64,000 nt of DNA from Gammaproteobacteria bacterium (GCA_018828385.1 JAHJVE010000021.1:160005-224004), one strand, 5' to 3'; positions 24,683 through 35,027 are shown, counted from the first letter of the stretch. Numbers and translations: made by a program. Notes: generated by a model from the sequence alone, not told the origin.

Positions 24683-25587
24683 ACGCCAGCAATCTGCGCA
24701 AGACCTACGGCGACAGCGAAGTCGTCGCCGGTCTGTCGTTCGCCGTCGAACCCGGCACCTGCTTCGGCCTGCTCGGCCCGAACGGCGCCGGCAAGACGAC
24801 GACGCTGCGCCTCTGCCTCGGCCTGACCGCGCCGGACAGCGGCGACATCACGCTCAACGGCCACGCCATTCCCGACGACGCGCAGACGGCGCGAGCGCGC
24901 ATCGGCGTCGTGCCGCAATTCGACAATCTCGACCCCGACTTCACCTGCGCCGAAAACCTGCTCGTCTTCGGCCGCTACTTCGGGATCCAGGATGCCGACA
25001 TCCGCGCCAGGATCCCGCAACTGCTCGAATTCGCCGGCCTGTCGAGCAAGGCCGACGCCAAGCTGTCCACACTCTCCGGCGGCATGAAGCGCCGGCTGAC
25101 GCTGGCCCGGGCGATGGTCAATGATCCCGACATCATCTTCCTCGACGAGCCAACCACCGGCCTCGACCCGCAAGCCCGCCACCTGATCTGGGAACGCCTC
25201 AAGCAGCTCAAGTCGGCCGGCAAGACGCTGATCCTGACCACCCATTTCATGGACGAAGCCGAACGCCTGTGTGACACGCTGATCGTCATCGACCACGGCC
25301 GCAAGATCGCCGAAGGCAGCCCGCGCCAGCTCATCGCCGAACAGATCGAACCGCAAGTCGTCGAGGTTTTCGACGAATCCCACGGTCAACTGGAAAATTT
25401 CGTCAAAAATCAAAAGCACCTCGCCGAGCGCGTCGAGACCAGCGGCGAAACCGCCTTCTTCTACTGCCGCGACCCGCACGAACTGCTGGCCCGGCTGGCC
25501 GACACCGACGGTCTGCGCTACGTGCACCGCGCCTCCAACCTCGAAGACGTCTTCATCAAGCTGACCGGCCGCGAACTGCGCGATTGA
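24670..25587 (+). CDS. ABC transporter ATP-binding protein, NodI-like
   Basis: [53 protein letters not shown]. Confidence 0.88.
   Translation: MAALDASNLRKTYGDSEVVAGLSFAVEPGTCFGLLGPNGAGKTTTLRLCLGLTAPDSGDITLNGHAIPDDAQTARARIGVVPQFDNLDPDFTCAENLLVFGRYFGIQDADIRARIPQLLEFAGLSSKADAKLSTLSGGMKRRLTLARAMVNDPDIIFLDEPTTGLDPQARHLIWERLKQLKSAGKTLILTTHFMDEAERLCDTLIVIDHGRKIAEGSPRQLIAEQIEPQVVEVFDESHGQLENFVKNQKHLAERVETSGETAFFYCRDPHELLARLADTDGLRYVHRASNLEDVFIKLTGRELRD
25379..25414 (+). repeat. dispersed element, inside nodI-like gene
   Basis: CCACGGTCAACTGGAAAATTTCGTCAAAAATCAAAA. Confidence 0.75.
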
Positions 25588-25730
25588 ATCCGGGGAAACC
25601 CGGCCGGCCAGCGGAAACCAGCCGCAACCGATGCCACGCGGATAACATATTTGCGCGCCAAGCTCATGTTTTGTCTGGACATTTCGCCAAATCTGCTAGA
25701 ATGATGCAATCAGCTTGGATTGGAATCGCA

Positions 25731-26336
25731 ATGCGTTGGATCTTCGTCGCGGCAGTGCTCGCATTTTCGGCAGTGGAAGTTTGTGCCTCGGAACCAGTTT
25801 CCGACGAGGCACAGCAGTCCGTTGTCGACATGTCGGTCGCCGCCCCGGGCGTCACCATCTCGGCCATTCCGATGCCGCCGCGCGCCATCAAGGTCCTGAC
25901 GCTCGAACAATCCGACCGCCTGCGCGCCGCCCGAAAAGCGCGACTCGCCAAGAAAAAAGCCTCGCCAACCTTGATGCTGACCCGGACCGAGCGTCGCCAG
26001 GTCGCGCTACTGACGTCCAGCAGCAAATCCGGAGAGGCGCGCGCCTTCTCCTACGACCCGAACGAAAACTATCAGGGCAGCCTTGAAGACCTCGATCTGC
26101 ACCGCTCGTTCAGCCGCCCCAAGGTCGTTGACGAACCCAATGCCAACGAAGCCGAGGCCGATGATCTACCCGGCCACATCCGTCTGCGCCTGATGCTGGC
26201 GCGGCTCAAGGCCGTTGAGGCGCACGCTCTTAATCAGGCGGCGGATAACGACGAGTCGCTTCCCGACGCCGTCCTGCTGCGCCTGAAAGACGCCCGCCTG
26301 AAGGCGGTTGAAGCGCATCAGCGCAAGTTCGGCTAA
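25731..26336 (+). CDS. hypothetical exported protein
   Basis: Signal-like N-terminus MRWIFVAAVLAFSAVEVCASE; repeated ARLKAVEAH at C-terminus. Confidence 0.55.
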   Translation: MRWIFVAAVLAFSAVEVCASEPVSDEAQQSVVDMSVAAPGVTISAIPMPPRAIKVLTLEQSDRLRAARKARLAKKKASPTLMLTRTERRQVALLTSSSKSGEARAFSYDPNENYQGSLEDLDLHRSFSRPKVVDEPNANEAEADDLPGHIRLRLMLARLKAVEAHALNQAADNDESLPDAVLLRLKDARLKAVEAHQRKFG

Positions 26337-26345
26337 GCCTCGTTT

Positions 26346-27116
26346 TCAGCCCAGCAGGGCATCCACCGCAGCAGAAAAATCGTCGTAAATCGCGGCCGGA
26401 CGAATGTCCGGATGCGCGTCGTCGCCGGCTCTGAACTTCCCCGTCCGCACCAGAATTCCCGGAATTCCCGCCGCCTGCGCGCCGCCGATGTCGTCGGCCA
26501 AATCGTCGCCGATCAGCACCGCCTCCGCCGCATCGACGCCCAGTTCGGCCTGTGCCGCGGCAAAGAAAGCCGGTGCCGGCTTGCCGGTGATTTCGGCCGT
26601 GATCCCGGCCGAATACTCCAGCCCGGCGACAAAGGCCCCCATATCGAGCGACAGGGCATCCGGCTCCATGAAATAGCGATTGCGCGCCATCGCCATGAGC
26701 GGCAGCCCCTGCATGAGCAGCCGGAAGGCATGGTTGAGGATGGGGTAGGAAAAATGCGCTCCCATGTCGCCGAGCACGACCACATTCGGATCGGCAGCAC
26801 TGTCGCCCATTTCCTCGGCAATGTCGGGATGGACCAGCCACAGCGGGCGCAAACCCCGGCTACGAACCAGAGTTCGCGCCGCCAGCGCCGCCGTCTGGAT
26901 CTCGCCGGCGGCCAGCGTGAACCCCATGCGCTGCAATTTGGCGAACAGGATGTTGCTCGGCGTGCGTGTCGTATTGGTCAGGAAACGCAAGGGCAGGCCC
27001 GATGCCCGCAGCCGGTCAAGCGCCCGTACCGCCCCCGGCAAGGCGTCATCCCCTGTGTGCAGGACGCCGGCCAGATCGATCAATACAGCCTTCGGTGAAG
27101 TTGTCGGCGCCATTTC
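26346..27116 (-). CDS. HAD-superfamily hydrolase
   Basis: AVLIDLAGVLHTGDDALPGAV, FLTNTTR, EAVLIGDDLADDIGGAQAAG. Confidence 0.85.
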   Translation of the reverse strand, partial: EMAPTTSPKAVLIDLAGVLHTGDDALPGAVRALDRLRASGLPLRFLTNTTRTPSNILFAKLQRMGFTLAAGEIQTAALAARTLVRSRGLRPLWLVHPDIAEEMGDSAADPNVVVLGDMGAHFSYPILNHAFRLLMQGLPLMAMARNRYFMEPDALSLDMGAFVAGLEYSAGITAEITGKPAPAFFAAAQAELGVDAAEAVLIGDDLADDIGGAQAAGIPGILVRTGKFRAGDDAHPDIRPAAIYDDFSAAVDALLG

Positions 27117-27169
27117 CGCTCCCTCGATAAAATTTTGACCGTTGTTCGATTGTGGTTTTGGGCGAAAGT

Positions 27170-28714
27170 TTAACCCGCGCCGCCGTGCCGGTCCTGCCGT
27201 TGCACCAGGGTTCTGGCGACACGCGGCAGCGGCTTTTCCCGGTCTTTCAACAGGCCGTGCAGACAAACCGGATTGGCCCGGGCGCCGCTAGCCTGATAGT
27301 CGGCAAGCAGGGTCTGGCGGACGCTCTCCTTTTTCATCCCAAGCACCCCGGTCAGGTAATCGAACAGGCTGTCGAGCAGCTTTTCCGGCGTCAGGCGGCT
27401 GGTCTGGCCAGCGCTCTGCCATAGCCAATCGGCAAATGCCAGGAAGGCATTGAAGGGCGAGGGGCCGGCAAGCAGGATGGGCAGGGTTTGCGGGAAGCGG
27501 CCGGAGTTGGCGAGCAGATCCCAGTAGCGGGCGAGGCGGGTGAAGCGCTCGACGGTCGGCGCATCGACCAAGGCGGTTTGGCGGACGGTGTAGGGCGGTT
27601 CGGCGTCGTAAACCATGCCGTGAGCGACCGTATGGCGGGCGATTGGCGTGCCGCGCAGGCGTTTGAGGACGCCGAGCTGGATTTCGTGCGGGCGCAGGGC
27701 GTAGAGGCGGTCGAAACCTTCAGCAAAGCTGGCCAGCGTTTCGCCGGGCAGGCCGAAAATGAGATCAGTGTGCAGGTGGGCGTGGCTGTGACTGACCAGC
27801 CAGGCGAGGTTTTCGCAGGTTTTGGCGTTATCTTGCCGGCGCGAAATGGCCTGCTGGACTTCGGGGTTGAAAGTCTGGATGCCGACTTCGAACTGCAGCA
27901 CGCCGGGCGGGAAACGGGCGATCATGTCTTTCAGGCGTTCCGGCAGGTGATCGGGGATCACTTCGAAATGCAGGAAGAGGTCCGGCGTCAGACGGTCGAG
28001 GAAGAACTGCAGGATGGTCAGCGAGCTGTCGGTCTTGAGGTTGAAGGTGCGGTCGACGAACTTGAAGTTGCGCGCCCCGCGCTCGTAGAGCGTTTCCAGG
28101 GCGGCAACAAAGCGTTCCGCCTCAAAGGCCCAGGCCGTCTTGTCGAGCGAACTGAGGCAGAACTCGCACTTGAACGGGCAGCCGCGCGAGGCTTCGACGT
28201 AGAGCAGCCGATGCGCCAGATCGTCGGCGCTGAACTCGGCGTAGGGCAGGGCGATGTCGGCCAGCGCCGGTTGCTCGCCCGGGATCACCTTCATGAGCGG
28301 TGGTGGCCCATCGAGCAGGGCGCGGCACAGTTTCGGGAAGCTGACGTCACCCCAGCCGGTGATCAGGTGATCGGCGAGCCGGACGATTTCCTGCTCCGCC
28401 CATTCGTAACTGACTTCCGGCCCGCCGACGACAATTTTCAGCCCCGGACGCGCCTGTTTGAGGCGGCGGACAACCTCGGTCGTTTGCCCGACGTTCCAGA
28501 TATAGACGCCGAATCCGATGATCTGCGGCTCTTCGGCGAGCAGCGCGTCGACGATCTCCGGCACCGGCCGGGCGATGGTGAATTCGCGCAGGCCCGTCCG
28601 TTCGCGCAGCCCGGCGCCGCCATGCCGCTCCATGTTGGCCAGCAAGTAGCGCAGGCCGAGCGAGGCGTGGATGTATTTAGCGTTGAGCGTGCTCAGGATG
28701 ATGGCGGGCGTCAT
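27170..28714 (-). CDS. B12-binding-domain radical SAM protein
   Basis: EASRGCPFKCEFCLSS (CxxxCxxC); N-terminal cobalamin-binding-like domain. Confidence 0.85.
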   Translation of the reverse strand: MTPAIILSTLNAKYIHASLGLRYLLANMERHGGAGLRERTGLREFTIARPVPEIVDALLAEEPQIIGFGVYIWNVGQTTEVVRRLKQARPGLKIVVGGPEVSYEWAEQEIVRLADHLITGWGDVSFPKLCRALLDGPPPLMKVIPGEQPALADIALPYAEFSADDLAHRLLYVEASRGCPFKCEFCLSSLDKTAWAFEAERFVAALETLYERGARNFKFVDRTFNLKTDSSLTILQFFLDRLTPDLFLHFEVIPDHLPERLKDMIARFPPGVLQFEVGIQTFNPEVQQAISRRQDNAKTCENLAWLVSHSHAHLHTDLIFGLPGETLASFAEGFDRLYALRPHEIQLGVLKRLRGTPIARHTVAHGMVYDAEPPYTVRQTALVDAPTVERFTRLARYWDLLANSGRFPQTLPILLAGPSPFNAFLAFADWLWQSAGQTSRLTPEKLLDSLFDYLTGVLGMKKESVRQTLLADYQASGARANPVCLHGLLKDREKPLPRVARTLVQRQDRHGGAG

Positions 28715-28755
28715 TTCGCCATTTTGACAGCTTCGCCGAGGCCATCTGAAGTGAT

Positions 28756-28792
28756 CCCACGGTCAACCGGAAAAAAGGGCAAAAATCGAAAT
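28756..28792 (+). repeat. dispersed element, intergenic
   Basis: CCCACGGTCAACCGGAAAAAAGGGCAAAAATCGAAAT. Confidence 0.9.
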
Positions 28793-28871
28793 CAACAGGG
28801 CACAGAACTTAAACGCTAGCGTCTTGGACAGAGGCTAAAATGCGTCTTCCATTTCGCTCGTTCCTGGCCCC

Positions 28872-29642
28872 ATGCTGCCTCAACCCTCCCTGCTCGGCTG
28901 GCTTCCTGTCTGGCAACGCAATTTCCTGGTCTGGCGCAAGCTCGCCCTGCCGTCCATCCTCGGCAACCTGGCCGATCCACTGATCTACATGCTCGGCCTC
29001 GGCTACGGCCTGGGTGCCATGCTGCCGACCATCGAAGGCCAGCCCTACATCGCTTTCCTGGCCGGTGGCACCGTCTGCGCCTCGACCATGAACGCCGCCA
29101 CTTTCGAAGCCCTGTACTCGGCCTTTTCGCGCATGCACGTCCAGAAAACCTGGGAAGCCATCCTCAACACACCGCTCGGGCTGGGCGATGTCGTCGCTGG
29201 CGAACTGTTCTGGGCGGCGACCAAATCGCTGCTCTCGGGCGCCGCCATTCTCGTCGTCATCACCGCCATGGGCCTGACCAACGGCCCGCTCATGCTCTGG
29301 GCGCTGCCGGCCATCGTCCTGACCGGCCTTGCCTTCGCCGCCCTCGGCCTGATCTGGAACGCACTGGCGCCGAGCTACGATTTCTTCATGTACTACTTCA
29401 CGCTGTTCATCACGCCGATGACCCTCATTTCCGGCGTGTTCTTCCCGACTGACCAGCTCCCCGGCTGGCTCGCCCTGATCGGCGGCTGGCTGCCGCTGGC
29501 CCAGGGCGTGGCGCTGGTCCGCCCGCTGCTCGCCGGCCAGGTCCCGGCCGACGCCCTGATCCACATCATGGCGCTGCTCGCCACCGCGGCCGTAGCCTTC
29601 ACCATCGCCCTCCACCTGACCCGCCGCCGCCTGCTCAAGTAG
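28872..29642 (+). CDS. ABC transporter permease, NodJ-like
   Basis: ABC-2 permease topology; LADPLIYMLGLGYGLG, FVAPS-type C-terminal region. Confidence 0.82.
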   Translation: MLPQPSLLGWLPVWQRNFLVWRKLALPSILGNLADPLIYMLGLGYGLGAMLPTIEGQPYIAFLAGGTVCASTMNAATFEALYSAFSRMHVQKTWEAILNTPLGLGDVVAGELFWAATKSLLSGAAILVVITAMGLTNGPLMLWALPAIVLTGLAFAALGLIWNALAPSYDFFMYYFTLFITPMTLISGVFFPTDQLPGWLALIGGWLPLAQGVALVRPLLAGQVPADALIHIMALLATAAVAFTIALHLTRRRLLK

Positions 29643-29651
29643 AATTCGCTA

Positions 29652-29969
29652 ATGGAAATCCTGCTCGTCATCACCAACTGCCCGGACGAAGAAACCGCCA
29701 ACGCCATCGCGCTCGCCGCCGTTGAAGAAAAGCTGGCCGCCTGCGTCAACATCCTGCCGCGCGTCCAGTCGGTCTATCGCTGGCAGGGCAAGGTCGAATC
29801 GGCTTCCGAAATTCCGCTTTTTTTCAAGTCGACCGTAGCAAACTACCCGGCGCTCGAAGCCAGAATCCGCGAACTCCACCCCTACGAGTTGCCCGAAATC
29901 ATCGCCCTGCCGCTCAGCCACGGCTTGCCCGCCTACCTGAACTGGGTGGCGGCAGAAACGACCCAATGA
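29652..29969 (+). CDS. cutA: divalent cation tolerance protein
   Basis: ITNCPDEETANAIALAAVEEKLAACVNILPRVQSVYRWQGKVE, HPYELPEIIALP. Confidence 0.93.
   Translation: MEILLVITNCPDEETANAIALAAVEEKLAACVNILPRVQSVYRWQGKVESASEIPLFFKSTVANYPALEARIRELHPYELPEIIALPLSHGLPAYLNWVAAETTQ
29804..29839 (-). repeat. dispersed element (degenerate), inside cutA
   Basis: Minus strand GCTACGGTCGACTTGAAAAAAAGCGGAATTTCGGAA. Confidence 0.55.
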
Positions 29970-31726
29970 CCATGCGCCTCCTCTTCCTCGTCTTTGCCTT
30001 TTTCCTCTCGCTCGCCCACGCCGAGGAATTCCTCGACCCGGCCGTCGCCTTCAAGCCATCGGTCAAGGCCCTCGACGGGCAGACGCTCGAAATCAGCTAC
30101 GAAATCGCCAAGGGCTACTACCTTTATCGCGACAAATTCCGCTTCCGCGTCGACGGCGAAACGGTCACCCTCGGCACGCCGACCTTCCCGAAAGGCAAGG
30201 AACACGACGACGAGAATTTCGGCAAGGTCGAGGTCTATTACAACTCGGTCGCCATCCGCGTCCCGGTCGAGCGCATGTCCTCCGGCCCCTTGGCGCTCAA
30301 ACTCAACGTCACCTCGCAAGGTTGCGCCGATGCCGGCGTCTGCTACCCGCCGCAAACCCAGCCGCTCACTGTCGAACTGCCCGACCCGGCCAGCGCCCCC
30401 ACCGCCGCAGCAGCCCCGGCCGACGGCGACGAAAGCGGCCAAATCGCCGCCACACTCAAGAACGCCGGCTTCTGGACCAGCCTCGCTTTCTTCTTCATCG
30501 CCGGCCTCGGCCTGTCGCTGACCCCCTGCGTCTTCCCGATGATCCCCATTCTGTCCGGCATCATCGCCGGTCAGGGCCACAAGAACTCGCACGCCCGCGG
30601 CTTCGCGCTGTCCATGGCCTACGTCCTCGGCATGGCCGTCACCTACGCCGCGGCCGGCGTCGCGGCCGGCCTGAGCGGCACGCTGATTTCCGCCGCCCTG
30701 CAAAATTCGTGGGTGCTCGGCAGCTTTGCGCTGGTTTTCGTCGTCCTCTCGTTCTCGATGTTCGGCTTCTACGAACTGCAACTGCCGACCGCGCTGCAAA
30801 GCAAATTGTCAGAAGAGTCCGGCCACCTGCAAGGCGGGCGCGGTATCGGTGTTTTCCTGATGGGCGCGTTGTCGGCGCTCATCGTCGGGCCCTGCGTCGC
30901 CGCCCCGCTGGCCGGTGCGCTGCTCTACATCGGGCAGACCGGCGACGCCGTTTTCGGTGGCGCGGCGCTCTTCGTCATGGCCCTCGGCATGGGCGCGCCG
31001 CTCATTGCCGTCGGCATTGCCGGCGGTTCGCTGCTGCCGAAAACCGGGCCGTGGATGGAAGGCGTCAAGAAGGCTTTCGGCGTGCTGCTGCTGGCTACCG
31101 CCGTCTGGCTCGTTTCGCCGGTTGTCCCGCCAGTCGCTTCGATGCTGGCCTGGGCGGCGCTGCTCATCATTCCGGCCATCTACCTCCACGCCCTCGACCC
31201 GTTGCCGCCGCACGCCAAGGGCTGGCACCGGTTCTGGAAGGGTATCGGCATCGTCATGCTGCTGACCGGCGCCGCGCTGCTCATCGGCGCCCTGGCCGGC
31301 GGCCGCGATCCGCTGCAACCGCTGGCCGGACTGCGTGGGCCGGCCGTCGCCGCCGAAGAGACAAAGCTGCCGTTCGAACGCATCGCCTCGGTGGCCGAAC
31401 TGGACGCCAGAGTCAACGCCGCCGGACGCCCGGTCATGCTCGATTTCTACGCCGACTGGTGCGTCTCGTGCAAGGAAATGGAGCGCTTTACCTTCTCCGA
31501 CCCCGCTGTTCGGGCCAAACTGGCTGGTTTCACGCTGTTGCAGGCCGATGTCACGGCGAATACCGAGGACGACAAGGCTTTATTGGCCAGATTCAAGCTG
31601 TTTGGCCCGCCCGGCATTATTTTCTACGATGCCAAAGGGCAGGAAAACAAGGCCGTGCGCGTCGTCGGCTTTCAGGATGCGGCACAGTTCATGAAATCCC
31701 TGCAGCAGGTCACCAGCGCCGGTTAA
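29966..31726 (+). CDS. dsbD: protein-disulfide reductase DsbD
   Basis: Signal peptide, TM domain GLSLTPCVFPMIPILSGI, C-terminal thioredoxin DFYADWCVSCKEME. Confidence 0.93.
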   Translation: MTMRLLFLVFAFFLSLAHAEEFLDPAVAFKPSVKALDGQTLEISYEIAKGYYLYRDKFRFRVDGETVTLGTPTFPKGKEHDDENFGKVEVYYNSVAIRVPVERMSSGPLALKLNVTSQGCADAGVCYPPQTQPLTVELPDPASAPTAAAAPADGDESGQIAATLKNAGFWTSLAFFFIAGLGLSLTPCVFPMIPILSGIIAGQGHKNSHARGFALSMAYVLGMAVTYAAAGVAAGLSGTLISAALQNSWVLGSFALVFVVLSFSMFGFYELQLPTALQSKLSEESGHLQGGRGIGVFLMGALSALIVGPCVAAPLAGALLYIGQTGDAVFGGAALFVMALGMGAPLIAVGIAGGSLLPKTGPWMEGVKKAFGVLLLATAVWLVSPVVPPVASMLAWAALLIIPAIYLHALDPLPPHAKGWHRFWKGIGIVMLLTGAALLIGALAGGRDPLQPLAGLRGPAVAAEETKLPFERIASVAELDARVNAAGRPVMLDFYADWCVSCKEMERFTFSDPAVRAKLAGFTLLQADVTANTEDDKALLARFKLFGPPGIIFYDAKGQENKAVRVVGFQDAAQFMKSLQQVTSAG

Positions 31727-32424
31727 AGATCCCCTGCCGACGCGCTGCGCAGCGCCTGGCGCAAACTCAGGAGGCCGAACACGGCCCCGGTCAGCGCCCC
31801 GGCCAGCACATCGAGCGCGACATGCTGACGCGTCGCCACGGTGGACCACAGGATGGCCAGGCAGTGCAGCCAGATCAGCCCTGACACCCAGCGGCGCCCC
31901 CCCATGGCCCGGGCAATCCGCGCCAGCCAAACGGCGGCAAAAACCGCCGAGGCAACATGTAACGAAGGACACGCGTTGCCGCTGGCATCGACATCCTTGA
32001 TCATCGCCATTTCCGGATAGAGACGCCAGTCTATGCCGGCGGGCGGCACGCCGGTCGGGAACAGCCAGAAAATGGCCAGGCAGAACAGACACAGGGCCGC
32101 CATCCAGAGGCCGAAGCGGACGAGCGGCTGGATTTCCCTGAGCAGCGCGGCCGGCAGCGAAGCATAGACCCACAGCGAGGCATAGACGGGAAAGGCCAGC
32201 CCGCTGACGGGAATCCACGCATCGATAAAAATCAGGGGCATTTCCGTTACCGGAAACAGCGGATTGCGCAGCACGCCGAAATAGGCCCAGAAAAAAAGCA
32301 GCATGAAGGCTGTCGTACCGACTGCCTTGAGCGGCATCTGGTAGGCCATTCGTGCGGCGATCTGCCGTATCCAGTGCGATCTGGCGGTCGGAGGCATGGT
32401 TGGCGCGATGGAGTGGTTTGGCAT
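31723..32424 (-). CDS. PAP2-like phosphatase membrane protein
   Basis: PSLHVASAVFAAVWLAR and WSTVATRQHVALDVLAG motifs. Confidence 0.75.
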   Translation of the reverse strand: MPNHSIAPTMPPTARSHWIRQIAARMAYQMPLKAVGTTAFMLLFFWAYFGVLRNPLFPVTEMPLIFIDAWIPVSGLAFPVYASLWVYASLPAALLREIQPLVRFGLWMAALCLFCLAIFWLFPTGVPPAGIDWRLYPEMAMIKDVDASGNACPSLHVASAVFAAVWLARIARAMGGRRWVSGLIWLHCLAILWSTVATRQHVALDVLAGALTGAVFGLLSLRQALRSASAGDL

Positions 32425-32538
32425 GAATTGAGACGCATGGTAGCAAAACACGTACAGCCATAGGTAACTGCCGGCGAAGCCTGCCACCTTTGCGGCAAGC
32501 CTTTGGAAAACATGGCCTTTCGGCTAAAATCGCCGGCT

Positions 32539-32778
32539 ATGGATTCCATTGGCCTGATTCGCGAATTTCTCCAGGACCGCCTTGGCGTCGAGCCGGAAAA
32601 CGTCATTCCGGAAGCGTCATTGGTCAAGCTTGGCGTTGACTCCCTGATGATGCTCGAACTCATGTTCGAGTTCGAAGATCGCTTTGGCGTCAAGCTGTCG
32701 AGCGACCTGAAACCCCCCCAGACCGTCGGCGAAATGGTATCGCTGATGGACGGGCTGATCGCCAGCCAGAAGTCCTGA
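32539..32778 (+). CDS. acyl carrier protein (pigment cluster)
   Basis: LVKLGVDSLMMLELMFEFEDRFGV phosphopantetheine site DSL. Confidence 0.88.
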   Translation: MDSIGLIREFLQDRLGVEPENVIPEASLVKLGVDSLMMLELMFEFEDRFGVKLSSDLKPPQTVGEMVSLMDGLIASQKS

Positions 32779-32781
32779 ACG

Positions 32782-34032
32782 ATGAGCCAGCGGCGGGTGG
32801 CGATTACTGGCCTCGGGCTGGTCAGCCCTTATGGCGGCGACCTCGCTGATTTCTTCGGGCGCCTGTGCGCCGGCGAATCGGCCGTGCGCTACCTGCTCAC
32901 CGACGATCTGCCACGCCCGCTATCCATTCCCTTTGTCAGTTGCCCCGGCTTCGACCCCGATGCCGCGCTCGGCAAGCCGCTGGCCTCGATGATGGATCGT
33001 TTCGCCCAGCTCGCCATGGCTGCGGCCTTCTCCGCCTGGGACGACAGCGGCCTGCCGCGTCAGGCTGAAGGTGACAAGCGCGACGACTGGGGTGTCGCCT
33101 GGGGCACCGCGCTGGGTGGCACGCTGGCCTACGAAAAAGGTTACCGCGAACTGTGGCAGAAGGGGCGCGAACGCTTGTCGCCGCTGTCCGTCGTGCTCGG
33201 CATGAACAACGCGGCCAACGCCCACATTTCGATCCAGCTCGGGCTGGGCGGCGTCAGCATGAGCCACACGGTGGCCTGCGCCTCGTCGGCCATCGCCATC
33301 GGCGAAGCTTTCCGCCGCGTGCGCAGCGGCGAGGCAACGGTGATGCTGACCGGCGGCTCCGATGTGCCGCAGGCCTACGGTGTTGCCCGCGCCTGGGAGG
33401 CCTTGCGCGTCATGGCGCCGGGCGATGCCGAGACCTCGCCGATGGCCTGCCGGCCGTTCTCGGCCGAGCGCCGCGGCCTGGTGCTGGGCGAGGGCGGGGC
33501 GGCCCTGGTCCTCGAAGACTGGGATCATGCCGTCGCCCGCGGCGCCCGCATCCACGGCGAAATGGTCGGCTACGGCACGACCTGCGACCACAGCCATCTG
33601 GTCCGCCCGGAAGCGGCCGGCCAGATCCGCGCCATCCAGCTGACACTGGCCGACGCCAGCCTGAACGCCGCCGACATCGATTACGTCAACGCCCACGGCA
33701 CGGCAACGGCTGAAGGCGACCCGGTCGAAGTCGCCGCCTTGAAGGCGGTTTTTGGCAACCGCGCCGCCGCCCTGCCGGTCAGCGCCACCAAGTCCATGCA
33801 CGGCCACCAGCTCGGTGCCGCCGCGGCCATCGAGGCCATCATCACCGTCCTCGCCCTGCGCGAGCGGGCGATTCCGCCCACCGCCCATCTCGGGGCGCTC
33901 GACCCGGCCTGCGCCGGCGTCGATCACGTGACGACGGCCCGCCTTGGCCAGCCGCTGCGTGCCGCCCTGTCCAATTCCTTCGCTTTCGGCGGCAGCAACG
34001 CGGTCCTCGCGTTCCGCGCCGTCGACCTGTAA
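32782..34032 (+). CDS. beta-ketoacyl-ACP synthase (aryl-polyene type)
   Basis: Active-site TVACASSA, VNAHGTAT, SATKSMHGHQLGAAAAIE. Confidence 0.9.
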   Translation: MSQRRVAITGLGLVSPYGGDLADFFGRLCAGESAVRYLLTDDLPRPLSIPFVSCPGFDPDAALGKPLASMMDRFAQLAMAAAFSAWDDSGLPRQAEGDKRDDWGVAWGTALGGTLAYEKGYRELWQKGRERLSPLSVVLGMNNAANAHISIQLGLGGVSMSHTVACASSAIAIGEAFRRVRSGEATVMLTGGSDVPQAYGVARAWEALRVMAPGDAETSPMACRPFSAERRGLVLGEGGAALVLEDWDHAVARGARIHGEMVGYGTTCDHSHLVRPEAAGQIRAIQLTLADASLNAADIDYVNAHGTATAEGDPVEVAALKAVFGNRAAALPVSATKSMHGHQLGAAAAIEAIITVLALRERAIPPTAHLGALDPACAGVDHVTTARLGQPLRAALSNSFAFGGSNAVLAFRAVDL

Positions 34033-34050
34033 CTCATCGGAAGCACCGCC

Positions 34051-34335
34051 ATGTCTGAAGCCAATTCGCCCGCAAACATCGAAGCCCTGTTGCCGGAAGT
34101 CGGCGAGCTCATCGTCACGGCGCTCAACCTCGACATGCCGCCGGCCGACATCGAGCCGGATGCGCCACTGTTCGGCGAAGGCCTTGGCCTCGACTCGATC
34201 GACGTGCTCGAAATCGCCCTGGTCATCTCGAAGAAATACGGCTTCCAGCTCAAGTCGGACAACGAGGACAACCTGCGCATCTTCTCCTCGCTGCGCGCCT
34301 TGGCCACCCATATCGCGTCCCAGCGAACCAAATGA
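34051..34335 (+). CDS. acyl carrier protein (pigment cluster)
   Basis: FGEGLGLDSIDVLEIALVISKKYGF. Confidence 0.88.
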   Translation: MSEANSPANIEALLPEVGELIVTALNLDMPPADIEPDAPLFGEGLGLDSIDVLEIALVISKKYGFQLKSDNEDNLRIFSSLRALATHIASQRTK

Positions 34336-35027
34336 GCCTGTCCCCCGGCCAGCTGCTGCGCGGCCTGGCCGTCGTCGTCTTTCTCGCCGTCTGGGCCTTC
34401 CTCGCCCACACCAGCAGTTCCGGCAAGGGGAGTGCCGACCTCTCGGTGCTCCTTGGCGTCGCCCCCATCGTTGCCGCCCTCGGCCTGCTCTTCTGGCGTA
34501 ACCGCCATCCGCTGCTCACCGGCACGGTCAGCCTGGCCCTGCTCGGCGGGCTGGCCTGGCTGTGGCCGACCCTGCGCGAAAACGTCGCGCTACTCTTTTT
34601 CATCCAGCACCTCGGCACCAACCTGGCGCTCGGCGCCTTGTTCGGGCGCAGCCTGCTCGGCGACGGCGAGGCGCTGATCACCCAGCTCGCCCGCGCCGTG
34701 CATCAGGGCGAGCTGTCCGAGCGCAAGCGCCTCTACACGCGGCAGGCAACGCTGGCCTGGACGCTGTTTTTCCTCGGCAATGCGCTGATTTCGGCCATTC
34801 TCTGGCTGCTCGCCCCGCACCCCGTCTGGTCGATTTTTGCCAACCTGATGTCGGCTCCGCTGCTCGCCGCCATGTTCATCGGTGAACACCTCTGGCGGGC
34901 CAGGGTGCTGCCGCCGGACGAACGGCCGAGCATCGCCCAGGTCGCTCGCGCCTACCGCATGCGCAACCGGCAGCCCGGGCCGGCGACGGATCTCAAGACG
35001 CCGCAGCCGCCCGCCAATCCTTCATGA
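34332..35027 (+). CDS. COG4648-like membrane protein of aryl-polyene clusters
   Basis: Multi-TM protein between ACP and AMP-ligase. Confidence 0.7.
   Translation: MSLSPGQLLRGLAVVVFLAVWAFLAHTSSSGKGSADLSVLLGVAPIVAALGLLFWRNRHPLLTGTVSLALLGGLAWLWPTLRENVALLFFIQHLGTNLALGALFGRSLLGDGEALITQLARAVHQGELSERKRLYTRQATLAWTLFFLGNALISAILWLLAPHPVWSIFANLMSAPLLAAMFIGEHLWRARVLPPDERPSIAQVARAYRMRNRQPGPATDLKTPQPPANPS

Noticed and set aside
27125-27165. AATTTTGACCGTTGTTCGATTGTGG between HAD and radical SAM genes
   Set aside because: Lacks the CCGG half of the core and correct spacing.
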